This document shows positions 44,938-52,614 of a stretch of 64,000 bases of DNA, piece after piece. The stretch covers positions 62,001 to 126,000 of the forward strand of contig NZ_FORA01000004.1 of NCBI RefSeq assembly GCF_900113875.1, read 5' to 3'. This DNA comes from Jannaschia pohangensis (GTDB lineage Bacteria > Pseudomonadota > Alphaproteobacteria > Rhodobacterales > Rhodobacteraceae). How positions within the stretch are numbered: the first letter of the stretch is position 1; each line of letters opens with the position of its first letter. The notes under the pieces were generated by a model that ran no database searches, had not been told where the DNA came from, and was given only the letters and a program-made list of their open reading frames with translations. Both the position numbers and the translations under genes were made by a program.

Positions 44938-45505
44938 GGGAGAGGATCCTACTCTGGCTGCTCGCAAGGGGCAATTGCGCAAGGCATGTCTGGCGGCCCG
45001 CGAAGGCGTCGGCCGAGAGGCCCGTGCGGCGGCGGCAACCCGCCTTTTCGCAAGGCTCTGTGCGCTGCGCGGCAAGACGATCGCGGGCTATCTGCCGATC
45101 GGGTCCGAGGCCGACCCGCGCGGGGCGATGCGCGTCCTGTGTGCCGACAACCGGATCTGTGTGCCCGTAGTCACGGGCCGCGGCGCGCCCCTGCGGTTTC
45201 GCGACTGGACACCGGGTTGCGCCGTGGCGCCCGGCGATTTCGGCGTGATGGTCCCGACGGAGGGCGGCTGGCGCATGCCGGATGTGGTGATCGTGCCGCT
45301 GGTCGGCTTCGACGGTCGGGGGAACCGTCTGGGCTATGGCGGCGGGTTCTACGACCGCACGTTGGCGGGGCTGACGGATACGCTGATCGTCGGATTCGCC
45401 CTTGATGCGCAGCGTTTGCCGGACTTGCCGGTGGAGCCGACCGATGTGGCCCTGCCCTGGATCGTCACGGAATCCGGGGTTTTCGGCACCGGGGACGCAG
45501 TGTAA
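44936..45505 (+). CDS. 5-formyltetrahydrofolate cyclo-ligase
   Basis: Converts 5-formyl-THF to 5,10-methenyl-THF with ATP. The 189-residue protein has the N-terminal ARKGQLRKACLAAREG, the GYLPIGSEADPR loop, VVIVPLVGFDGRGNRLGYGGGFYDRTLAG (the GxGGGYYD-type substrate/ATP motif), and a C-terminal VALPWIVTESGVF. Length matches the family. The ATG at 44936 has AAAGG five bases upstream; it overlaps by two bases the start codon of the divergent VOC gene, so both promoters must lie inside the opposite coding region. rpe follows 33 bases later. Confidence 0.9.
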   Translation: MGEDPTLAARKGQLRKACLAAREGVGREARAAAATRLFARLCALRGKTIAGYLPIGSEADPRGAMRVLCADNRICVPVVTGRGAPLRFRDWTPGCAVAPGDFGVMVPTEGGWRMPDVVIVPLVGFDGRGNRLGYGGGFYDRTLAGLTDTLIVGFALDAQRLPDLPVEPTDVALPWIVTESGVFGTGDAV

Positions 45506-45538
45506 CCCCACCTCAACCAATCAGCCTCCGGAGGCCCC

Positions 45539-46243
45539 ATGTCCCAGTCCTTTGATCGCTCCATCAAGATCGCCCCGTCGATCCTGGCCGCCGATTTCGC
45601 GGCCTTCGGGGCGGAATGCGCCGCTGCCGAAGCGCAGGGGGCCGACTGGATCCATGTCGACGTCATGGACGGGCATTTCGTGCCCAACATCAGTTTCGGA
45701 CCCGCCACATGCGCGGCGATCCGGCCGCATATCAAGGGGGTGATGGACGTCCACCTGATGATCTCGCCCGTCGATCCCTATATCGATGCTTTCGTGCAGG
45801 CCGGGGCGGACATCCTGACGGCGCATCTGGAGGCAGGGCCCCATATCCACCGCACGCTCCAGGCGATCCGGGCGGGCGGGGCAAAGGCGGGTCTTGCCCT
45901 GAACCCCGGCACCCCTGCCGAGGCGGCGGCGGGGCTGTTGGATGACGTCGACCTGATCTGCGTGATGACCGTGAACCCGGGCTTTGGCGGGCAGAAGTTC
46001 ATTCACAGCCAGATCGACAAGATCCGGAAGTTGCGCACCATGATCGGGGACCGACCCGTCCATATCGAGATCGATGGCGGGATCGACCCAGTCACGGCGC
46101 CGCTTGTGGTGGCGGCGGGCGCCGATGTCCTGGTCGCCGGGTCGGCGGTCTTCCGGGGCGGATCCGTTGCGGACCCGGCCCCCTATGGACGGAACATCGC
46201 GGCAATCCGCAAGATGGCGAACGACGCGCTGTCCGACACCTGA
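45539..46243 (+). CDS. rpe: ribulose-phosphate 3-epimerase
   Basis: Interconverts ribulose-5-phosphate and xylulose-5-phosphate in the pentose phosphate or Calvin cycle. The 234-residue TIM barrel has IAPSILAADFAAFG, HVDVMDGHFVPNISFGP (metal His/Asp), MDVHLMISPV, CVMTVNPGFGGQKFI and IEIDGGIDP. CGGAGGCCCC before the ATG is a good ribosome site. Length is slightly above the usual 220-230. No other pentose-phosphate gene is adjacent. Likely co-transcribed with the cyclo-ligase. Confidence 0.96.
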   Translation: MSQSFDRSIKIAPSILAADFAAFGAECAAAEAQGADWIHVDVMDGHFVPNISFGPATCAAIRPHIKGVMDVHLMISPVDPYIDAFVQAGADILTAHLEAGPHIHRTLQAIRAGGAKAGLALNPGTPAEAAAGLLDDVDLICVMTVNPGFGGQKFIHSQIDKIRKLRTMIGDRPVHIEIDGGIDPVTAPLVVAAGADVLVAGSAVFRGGSVADPAPYGRNIAAIRKMANDALSDT

Positions 46244-46452
46244 GACGTCTGGGCGCAACGACCCTCCATCCCGCGGGTTGCTTCGGCATCGCAGGTTTTC
46301 ACCGGTTTTGCCGTTCCGAAAGAATCCGAGGTTGCCGGGCTGAAGGGTACGAGCGCTGCGGTCGCGAATAGCACGAATGCGGCGATGGTCAGGCGTTCAC
46401 TGCGGGAATAGCGATGTTCGAACGATTGATCGATAGGATGACGATCAGGCAT
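46183..46452 (-). CDS. possible small membrane protein (89 aa), low confidence
   Basis: An open frame of 89 residues on the minus strand whose first half looks coding: a polar start MPDRHPIDQSFEHRYSRSER followed by one hydrophobic helix LTIAAFVLFATAALVPF and a short tail with C, E, D. AAAGGGC directly precedes the ATG. The last 61 bases overlap the 3' end of rpe on the other strand, which weakens the case. No family recognised. It lies in an otherwise gene-free stretch of 439 bases. Confidence 0.35.
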   Translation of the reverse strand: MPDRHPIDQSFEHRYSRSERLTIAAFVLFATAALVPFSPATSDSFGTAKPVKTCDAEATRGMEGRCAQTSQVSDSASFAILRIAAMFRP

Positions 46453-46682
46453 GGCATGCCCTTTAAGGAAGTGCGGTGTTCCACCGCTGAACGGGACGCG
46501 CAGATTTGTCCGCCCCGGAGGACCGGGCTTCGCCCGGCCAGGACCGGGATGACGGAAATGCCCGCTGTCCCGATTGGTATGCCCACACCTTAGGGTTGAG
46601 GCGTTAAGGCTTACCTACCGGGTCGGTGATTTTTCACGGATAGGCCCGCATTCGTTCCGAGGATTTGAGGCAAATTCGCCGA
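46453..46682. other. intergenic region before the Gfo/Idh/MocA gene
   Basis: With the preceding 209 bases this is the longest stretch without a confident gene (46244-46682). It contains a perfect six-base-arm hairpin CCGGGC-TTC-GCCCGG (46523-46537) flanked by repeated GGACCGGG words, and an AT-richer patch with TTAGG and GTTAAGG (46590-46610). No tRNA, riboswitch or clear promoter was identified. Confidence 0.5.
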
Positions 46683-47687
46683 CTAGGGGCGTCTGATCGG
46701 AAGCCGGGTCTTTGCGGCATCGGAGGCATAGGCCAGTTCGGCCAGCTCCATGACGCGCAGGTAATCCTGTGCCTCGTTCTCGAAGGTTCCGGTGCCATTC
46801 AGGGCTGCGACGACGTGGCTTTGCAGCGCAAAGACGCAATCGCCCGCGAAATCCGGCCAATCGCGCGGCTCAAGCAAGGTCTCATGCACCCGCGTCCCAT
46901 GCGCCCGGAACGTCACGCATCCATCACCCGTCAGGCGCATCGCGCCGCCTTCGCCCTCCAGCAGGGCCTCTCCAAAGGTGCGGCGTGCAAGATCGGTGTC
47001 GAAATCCAGAAGCCGGTTGCCGTCATAGACGGCCCGCGCGCCGGATGCGTAGTCGAGGATCACATGGCCCGCATCCTCGCCCCGGATGACCGGGTTCAGA
47101 CGGCGCAGGTCGGCATAGATGCCTGCGGGCTCCCCCAGTAGAAAACGGAACGTGTCGAGGTAATGCACGCCGGTTTCATGGATCAGCAGGCGCGGCATCT
47201 GCTGGAAGTACGGCTGGCGGTCCAGATAGGCGCGGGGGCCCTGGCCGTCGCCGGTGCGCATCTGGAAGGTCAGATTCCAGACCTGTCCTATGCGGTCTCC
47301 GTCGAGAGCGGTCTTCATCGCGCGGAACCACGGCTGAAACCGGAAATTCTCGTGAATGATGACGGGCACACCGGCGGCGGCGGCCTCGGCCGTGACGGCG
47401 CGGGCCTCTTCGATCGAGGTGCAGAAGGGTTTCTGACAGATGATCGCGCGGGGCGCGAAGGGCAGGGCGGTTCGCACGGCCTGCGCGTGGCAAAGCGGCG
47501 GCCCCGCGATGTCGAGGATGTCGGGTTCCGCCCCCGCCATCATGGCGTCCAGATCGGCGTAGTCGGCCCCCTTGGCCGGATCGGTGTCGCAGGTCGCGAC
47601 AAGATTTGCCCCGTCGATCCGTCGCCAGGCGTTGACGTGGAATTGCGCGAAATAGCCCGCGCCAAGCAGCCCGACCCGCAGCGTCAC
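46683..47687 (-). CDS. Gfo/Idh/MocA family oxidoreductase
   Basis: A 334-residue NAD(P)-dependent sugar/polyol dehydrogenase-like enzyme: Rossmann motif VGLLGAGYFAQFHVNAW at the start, CQKPFCTSIEEAR in place of the usual EKP motif (Glu replaced by Gln), and IHETGVHYLDTFRFLLG in the C-terminal catalytic domain, with His as general acid/base. The Q-for-E change and long C-terminal domain make the substrate hard to guess. It starts with GTG in a four-base overlap with the isopropylmalate-dehydrogenase-like gene, so the two are co-translated. Confidence 0.85.
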   Translation of the reverse strand: MTLRVGLLGAGYFAQFHVNAWRRIDGANLVATCDTDPAKGADYADLDAMMAGAEPDILDIAGPPLCHAQAVRTALPFAPRAIICQKPFCTSIEEARAVTAEAAAAGVPVIIHENFRFQPWFRAMKTALDGDRIGQVWNLTFQMRTGDGQGPRAYLDRQPYFQQMPRLLIHETGVHYLDTFRFLLGEPAGIYADLRRLNPVIRGEDAGHVILDYASGARAVYDGNRLLDFDTDLARRTFGEALLEGEGGAMRLTGDGCVTFRAHGTRVHETLLEPRDWPDFAGDCVFALQSHVVAALNGTGTFENEAQDYLRVMELAELAYASDAAKTRLPIRRP

Positions 47688-48751
47688 AGGCGCGCCATGA
47701 CCGCCGCGCCGGCCCCCCTGGTGTCGAGCGGGCCGCCCAGATCGCCGGTCGTCTCGCCAGCGGCTAGGCAGGCATCGACGGCGGCCTGCACCCGGGCGGC
47801 ATCCGCGATCATCGCGGGCATGTCGTGGCGTCGGCCCAACCAGTCGAGCATCATGCCCGCCGACAGGATCATCGCAAACGGGTTGGCGATGCCCCGCCCG
47901 GCGATGTCGGGGGCCGAGCCGTGGCACGGCTGGAACACCGCATGGTCGTCGCCGATGTCGGCACTGGGCGCCATGCCAAGGCCACCCATCAGGCCCGCGC
48001 CCAAGTCGGAGAGGATGTCGCCGAACATGTTCTCGGTCACCATCACGTCCCAATCCCAGGGGCGCAGCACGAACCAGAGCGCCATGGCGTCGACATAGGC
48101 ATGATCGGCGGTCAGGTCGGGATAATTGGCGCCCACACCGTCGAAGATGTCGCGCCAGAAGGCGAAGGCGCGGAAAACGTTCGCCTTGTCCACGCTGGTC
48201 ACACGGCCCTGCGACCCCGATGCCTTGCGTTCCCGTGCCAGGCGGAAGGCGAAGTCGCAGACCTTGGTCGTGGTGCGCCGCGTAAGGCGCAGCGTCTCCT
48301 CGGCCATATCGGCCTCCACGTGGCCCTTGCCCTGGGTATGGAACAGGCCCTCGGTCGATTCGCGGATCAGGACGAAGTCCACCACTTTGCCATCCGGCAG
48401 GTTCAGCGGACTGCGCATGCCCGGCACGATCCGGACAGGGCGCACGCCGGCGTAGAGGTCGAGCGCGATGCGGATGTCGATCTGGGGCGTCATTTCCGTG
48501 CCGTCGGGATAGCGGACGGCCGGATCACCAAGCGCGCTGAGCAATATGGCGTCCGCCCGGCGTGCGGTGTCCAGAGAAGCCTCGGGCAGATCGGACCCGC
48601 AGTCGAGATAGCTGGCCGCCCCCGCCGGGCAGTCGGTGAAGCGGAAATCGTACCCGGACGACAGGCCGCGCAGCAGGTCGAGCGTGGGGGCCATGATCTC
48701 GGGCCCGATGCCGTCGCCGTGGAATACCGCAATTTCGAAAGTCTTGGACAT
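47684..48751 (-). CDS. isocitrate/isopropylmalate dehydrogenase family protein
   Basis: A 355-residue beta-decarboxylating dehydrogenase. FEIAVFHGDGIGPEIM at the N-terminus, VLIRESTEGLFHTQGKG (the R-E-S/N-x-E-G-x-Y type loop, here with F), the metal-binding MVTENMFGDILSDLGAGL, and CHGSAPDIAGRGIANPFAMILSAGMML. The family includes LeuB, tartrate and homoisocitrate dehydrogenases; the pairing with a Gfo/Idh oxidoreductase rather than leuCD suggests a catabolic role such as tartrate or other hydroxyacid use. GAGGAA precedes the ATG. Divergent from the monooxygenase-lactonase pair. Confidence 0.82.
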   Translation of the reverse strand: MSKTFEIAVFHGDGIGPEIMAPTLDLLRGLSSGYDFRFTDCPAGAASYLDCGSDLPEASLDTARRADAILLSALGDPAVRYPDGTEMTPQIDIRIALDLYAGVRPVRIVPGMRSPLNLPDGKVVDFVLIRESTEGLFHTQGKGHVEADMAEETLRLTRRTTTKVCDFAFRLARERKASGSQGRVTSVDKANVFRAFAFWRDIFDGVGANYPDLTADHAYVDAMALWFVLRPWDWDVMVTENMFGDILSDLGAGLMGGLGMAPSADIGDDHAVFQPCHGSAPDIAGRGIANPFAMILSAGMMLDWLGRRHDMPAMIADAARVQAAVDACLAAGETTGDLGGPLDTRGAGAAVMARL

Positions 48752-48811
48752 TTTGATATTCCTCGCGTCTGTTGATGTTATCTTTAGGAAGCAAAGGGGG
48801 AGAGGGGAAGC

Positions 48812-49099
48812 ATGTTTGCTGTCGTCGTCACCATCGAAGTCGCCCCGGGCCGCATGCCCGATTTTCTGCCCGCCATGATGGACAATGCGCGCGCTTCGTT
48901 GACCGAGCCGGCGTGCAACCGGTTCGATGTCCTCACCGATCCGTCGCGGCCCGACGAGGTGTTTCTCTATGAGCTTTATGACGATGCCGCCGGGTTTGAC
49001 GCGCATCGCGAAACCCCGCATTACAAGACCTTCGACAGTATCGTGACGCCGATGATTGCCGGGAAATCGGTCAAGACCTATGCGCAGGTCAGCGGATGA
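48812..49099 (+). CDS. antibiotic-biosynthesis-monooxygenase-fold (ABM) protein
   Basis: A 95-residue ferredoxin-like protein: MFAVVVTIEVAPGRMPDFLPAMMDNARASLTEPACNRFDVLTD and VFLYELYDDAAGFDAHRETPHYKTF, the typical putative-quinol-monooxygenase (YgiN-like) pattern. Members are dimeric cofactor-free or heme-binding enzymes; substrate unknown. GAGAGGGGAAG precedes the ATG. It overlaps the lactonase-like gene by four bases (ATGA), and is divergent from the IPMDH-like gene across 60 bases. Confidence 0.85.
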   Translation: MFAVVVTIEVAPGRMPDFLPAMMDNARASLTEPACNRFDVLTDPSRPDEVFLYELYDDAAGFDAHRETPHYKTFDSIVTPMIAGKSVKTYAQVSG

Positions 49100-49902
49100 G
49101 CGATGTGTGGGAGGTTTTCGCCCTGCGGTATGCGGACCGGAATGCGCGGGTCCGGGGGGACAGTTTCATCTTCGACGACGACCACGCGGCCCCGCATCCG
49201 ATGGACTATTTCATGTGGCTTCTGCGGCGCGGGGACGAGACGATCCTGGTCGATACCGGATATGACGCTGCCGAAGGCGCACGGCGGGACCGGCCCATCC
49301 TGATGGATCCCCGTGCAGCCCTGGAACCGTTCGGCCTGACGCCCGAGGGGATCGACCGGATTATCGTCACGCACCTGCATTACGATCATGCGGGCGGTCT
49401 GCATCTGTTTCCCGCGGCAACGCTGCACCTTCAGGCCGCCGAGATGGCCTATGCCACCGGGCCGTGTATGTGCCACGACGTGCTGCGGATGCCGTTCACG
49501 GCGGATCATGTCTGTGAAACGGTCAAGCGGCTCTATCAGGGGCGCGTGGTGTTCCATGATGGCGACGGCGAAGTAGCCGAGGGCGTGACCGTGCATTGCA
49601 TCGGCGGACATTCCGAAGGGTTGCAGGCGGTGCGTGTGCGCACGGCGGCGGGCTGGCTGTGCCTCGCGTCCGATGCCACCCATTTCTACGAGAATTACCT
49701 GGCCGGGAAACCGTTTCCGATCGTGGCCGATGTGCCGAAGATGCTGGCGGGGTTCGCGACACTGCGCAGGCTTGCCAGCCGACCGGACCTCATCGTGCCG
49801 GGACACGATCCGCTGGTCCGGGCGATCTTCCCAAGCGAAGGGCCCGAATCCTGGCGCCTGTCGCATGGGCCCACGGGGCAATTGCCGCATTTTGGAGCAT
49901 AG
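49096..49902 (+). CDS. metallo-beta-lactamase-fold lactonase (AHL lactonase family)
   Basis: A 268-residue MBL-fold hydrolase. VTHLHYDHAGG (HxHxDH, zinc ligands), HCIGGHSEGLQAVRV, CLASDATHFYENY (Asp ligand) and VPGHDPLV complete the dinuclear site. The layout resembles the AttM/AiiA N-acyl-homoserine-lactone lactonase group, but many such enzymes cleave other lactones or esters. Given the neighbouring dehydrogenases and ABM protein, hydrolysis of a sugar- or aromatic-derived lactone is as likely as quorum quenching. Co-translated with the ABM gene. Confidence 0.84.
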   Translation: MSDVWEVFALRYADRNARVRGDSFIFDDDHAAPHPMDYFMWLLRRGDETILVDTGYDAAEGARRDRPILMDPRAALEPFGLTPEGIDRIIVTHLHYDHAGGLHLFPAATLHLQAAEMAYATGPCMCHDVLRMPFTADHVCETVKRLYQGRVVFHDGDGEVAEGVTVHCIGGHSEGLQAVRVRTAAGWLCLASDATHFYENYLAGKPFPIVADVPKMLAGFATLRRLASRPDLIVPGHDPLVRAIFPSEGPESWRLSHGPTGQLPHFGA

Positions 49903-49993
49903 GGGCGGGGACTGGGCAAACTTGCCTGAATCTATCCCGAAATCGCCTCAAATGCATCAATCTGCTGACATCCGCGGCGGTCACTCCGGGGGC

Positions 49994-50434
49994 ATGAGAC
50001 AGATTGATCCCCTCCACCGCTTCCTTCGTGCCGACTCGGGCGCCGTCACCGTCGATTGGGTCGTGATCACCGCCGCGATCACCGGCCTCGGCATCGGCGT
50101 CCTGATGACCGTCAGCAACGGGATCGAGAATTCGTCGAACGACATCACCGCGCAACTGGAATCGGATGAACACATCTTCCGCAGTCACCACTTCGCACGC
50201 AGCACCGGTGAAGAAGCCGCCGCAGTCGATCTGACGCATTACGGTTCGAACTGGGCCGACCGGCGAATGAACCAGCTGATGAACGACCTCACCGACCAGC
50301 AGTTGCGCAACCAGGAGCGGGCTTGGCGCAACCGTCAGGCGGACGTCAACGATCCGATGCATTCCCGCGCGAACGACCAGATGGCAATGCTCTCGATTGC
50401 CATGGAAGCCCGCGGTGTGAGCCCGCACCCCTGA
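49994..50434 (+). CDS. orphan Flp-type pilin-like protein with extended C-terminus
   Basis: A 146-residue protein: short N-terminal leader MRQIDPLHRFLRADSGAVTVDWVVITAAITGLGIGVLM, in which residues 15-38 form the hydrophobic alpha-1 of a type IVb (Flp) pilin with the typical SGAVTVDW..ITA pattern, then about 105 polar, helical residues (SNDITAQLESDEHIF, MNQLMNDLTDQQLRNQERAWRNRQ). Flp pilins are normally 50-70 residues, so this is extended. No tad/cpa assembly genes are nearby. Function unknown; could be a pseudopilin or membrane-anchored secreted protein. No good ribosome site beyond GGGGG. Confidence 0.72.
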   Translation: MRQIDPLHRFLRADSGAVTVDWVVITAAITGLGIGVLMTVSNGIENSSNDITAQLESDEHIFRSHHFARSTGEEAAAVDLTHYGSNWADRRMNQLMNDLTDQQLRNQERAWRNRQADVNDPMHSRANDQMAMLSIAMEARGVSPHP

Positions 50435-50481
50435 TCCAACCATGATTTGATCGCGTTCCAGGCCCCCACCGAGGGGTCTTT

Positions 50482-50531
50482 GCGCATTTGCGCTGGCATC
50501 AAGGCGGCAAGATCGGTAAGAAAACCTTACC
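50482..50531. promoter_or_regulatory. cluster of inverted repeats upstream of TRAP operon
   Basis: Within the 171-base gap before dctP are GCGCA-TT-TGCGC (50482-50493) and GGTAAG-AAAAC-CTTACC (50515-50531), each perfect. Two separate dyads so close to a transporter operon look like regulator-binding sites; which protein binds is unknown (a GntR gene is 28 kb away). Confidence 0.4.
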
Positions 50532-50605
50532 AGGTGGTCCGGGAGGGGTCACCTAACAAGTGGGTGTGAACATCCGCTGCCATAGGTTCGACAGGGAGGA
50601 ACCAC

Positions 50606-51655
50606 ATGAAACTCAAAGCAATCGCGCTGGTCACAACGGCCGCGGTGTTCTCGACGGGTGCCCAGGCACAGGAAGTCCTCGAGATGACCTCGGCCTTCGG
50701 CAAGAACCTTCCGATCCTCGGAACGGCAGGCACCGACTTCGTCGAGAAGATCAACGGCATCTCCGAAGGCGTCGAGTTCGAGCACTTCGATCCCGGTGAG
50801 CTGGTCCCCGTTCTGGAGGCCCTGGACGCGGTCTCGAACGGGTCGGTGGATGCGGCCTATACGACCGCCGGCTACTGGCAGGGCAAGATCACCGCGGCCT
50901 CGCTGTTCGCCGCTGTCCCCTTCGGCCCCGAGGCCGGGGAATTCCTGGCGTGGATGCTCTATGATGACGGGGCCGAGCTGTTCCAACGCATGTATGACGA
51001 GAACGGCTACAACGTTCACGTGACGCCCTGCGGTATCATCGCTCCCGAGACCTCCGGCTGGTTCAAGAACGAGATCAACTCGCTGGCCGACCTCGAGGGT
51101 CTGAACATGCGCTTCTTCGGCCTTGGCGCCGAAGTGATGCAGCGTCTCGGAGTCTCGACCTCGCTTCTGGCGGGCGGCGACATCTTCCCGGCGCTCGAGC
51201 GGGGCGCGATCGACGCGACCGAATTCTCCATGCCGCGGATCGATGCGCGTCTGGGTTTCCACCAGATCGCCAAGTACAACTACTTCCCCGGCTGGCACCA
51301 GCCCGCCACGATGTTCGAACTCCTGATCAACAAGGATGTCTGGGACGGTCTGGACGAGCGGAGCCAGAAGCAGATCGAAGTCGCCTGCCTGGCCAATATC
51401 ACCACCAACTATGCCGAGGGCGAGGCCACCAACTTCGAGGCCATGCAGACCAACATCGACGAGAACGGCGTGACCAACAAGATCTGGCCGCCCGAGATGC
51501 TGGCCACCTTCGAGTCGACCTGGAACGAGGTTGCCGCCGAGCTGGCCGCCGAGGACCCCTATTTCAAGGAAGTCTGGGACGACCTGCAGGAGTTCCGCGC
51601 CGGGTACAAGACCTGGGGCGACACGATCTATCTGCCCCGTCCGCGCGGCAATTGA
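50606..51655 (+). CDS. dctP: TRAP transporter substrate-binding protein (DctP/TakP-like)
   Basis: A 349-residue periplasmic binding protein of a TRAP carboxylate transporter. Signal peptide MKLKAIALVTTAAVFSTGAQA (about 21), then DctP-family blocks SNGSVDAAYTTAGYWQGK, GLNMRFFGLGAEVMQRLGV (the Arg that salt-bridges the substrate carboxylate), LAGGDIFPALERGAIDATEF and the YFPGWHQP stretch. Overall it resembles the TakP (2-oxoacid) branch, but the ligand is a guess. AGGGAGGAACC precedes the ATG. First gene of dctPQM. Confidence 0.9.
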   Translation: MKLKAIALVTTAAVFSTGAQAQEVLEMTSAFGKNLPILGTAGTDFVEKINGISEGVEFEHFDPGELVPVLEALDAVSNGSVDAAYTTAGYWQGKITAASLFAAVPFGPEAGEFLAWMLYDDGAELFQRMYDENGYNVHVTPCGIIAPETSGWFKNEINSLADLEGLNMRFFGLGAEVMQRLGVSTSLLAGGDIFPALERGAIDATEFSMPRIDARLGFHQIAKYNYFPGWHQPATMFELLINKDVWDGLDERSQKQIEVACLANITTNYAEGEATNFEAMQTNIDENGVTNKIWPPEMLATFESTWNEVAAELAAEDPYFKEVWDDLQEFRAGYKTWGDTIYLPRPRGN

Positions 51656-51756
51656 TCTGACCTGAGCGTCACGACACATCGATCCGGGCGGACCTTAATG
51701 GCCGCCCGGGTTGGCTCTTGCGACCGTGCGGCTCGCCGCGCCTGGGGGACTTCCGG

Positions 51757-52614
51757 ATGTCACAGCACGTTGACGAGAAAATAATCGCCAGCCCGAACGA
51801 AGGGATCCTGGTGGCTATCTCCGATCCCGGAGAGGTGAACCGCAGCGAACACAATCGCGGCGACCGAATCGTCGTCGGGATATCGAATTTCTTCGCCTGG
51901 CTTTTTCCCATCCTGATGATGGTGATCGTGGCGCAGGTCCTGCTGCGCAATCTTGGCCGAATCGGGATTGGTCCGGGCAACCAGGCCTGGATGGACGACT
52001 TGCAGTGGTGGCTTTACGGGGCTGCCGTGCTGGTCGGTGTCGCCTATGCTGTGACCACGAATTCCCATGTGCGCGTCGACATCTTCTATGACGGATACGA
52101 GCCTCGAAAGCAGCGCAAGATCGATATCTTCGGGCTGAGTTGGCTGTTCCTGCCGTTCATCATCCTGTGTTGGGACGTCACGCTGTCCTATGCCTTGCAA
52201 TCCATCGTCAGCCGGGAAGGGTCGAGCAGTCCGAACGGGCTGCACATGCTCTATCTGCTCAAGACCTTCGTGAACGTCTCGTTCCTGCTGATCGCCTTTG
52301 CGACCTGGTCGACCTATGTGCGGATGCTGTCGCAACTGACCAAGCCGGTCCTGTGGCGCAAGATCCTCTATGCGCTGCCGTCGGTCGCCTTCGCGATCAA
52401 TCTGGCGATCTACTATCTGGGACTTGGCATCGTGCTTCTGATGGCCGAGCCGGGCACCGATGCCCGTCAGGCGGGACGCCACTGGTTCTTTGCCGAGATC
52501 GACCTTTTCGCCAACCAGGAAATGAAGATCACGGTTCTCGCCACCCTGATCGCGACCGCCCTATTGCTCGCCGCCGCCTATGTGATGCGCGACCGTGACG
52601 GAGATAACGTCTGA
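51757..52614 (+). CDS. dctQ: TRAP transporter small permease (DctQ)
   Basis: A 285-residue protein with an unusually long cytoplasmic N-terminus (about 45 residues), then helices at about 50-75, 85-110, 125-145, 170-190, 210-235 and 260-280. Canonical DctQ has four helices and 160-200 residues; the large version seen here is typical of TakQ-like subunits. VRVDIFYDGYEPRKQRKIDIFG is the DctQ signature region. GGGGGA precedes the ATG. The stop overlaps the dctM start by one base. Confidence 0.88.
   Translation: MSQHVDEKIIASPNEGILVAISDPGEVNRSEHNRGDRIVVGISNFFAWLFPILMMVIVAQVLLRNLGRIGIGPGNQAWMDDLQWWLYGAAVLVGVAYAVTTNSHVRVDIFYDGYEPRKQRKIDIFGLSWLFLPFIILCWDVTLSYALQSIVSREGSSSPNGLHMLYLLKTFVNVSFLLIAFATWSTYVRMLSQLTKPVLWRKILYALPSVAFAINLAIYYLGLGIVLLMAEPGTDARQAGRHWFFAEIDLFANQEMKITVLATLIATALLLAAAYVMRDRDGDNV

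Noticed and set aside
46261-46680. Searched the longest gene-poor stretch for tRNA genes.
   Set aside because: No GTTCRANYC T-loop with matching acceptor stem and CCA end was found.
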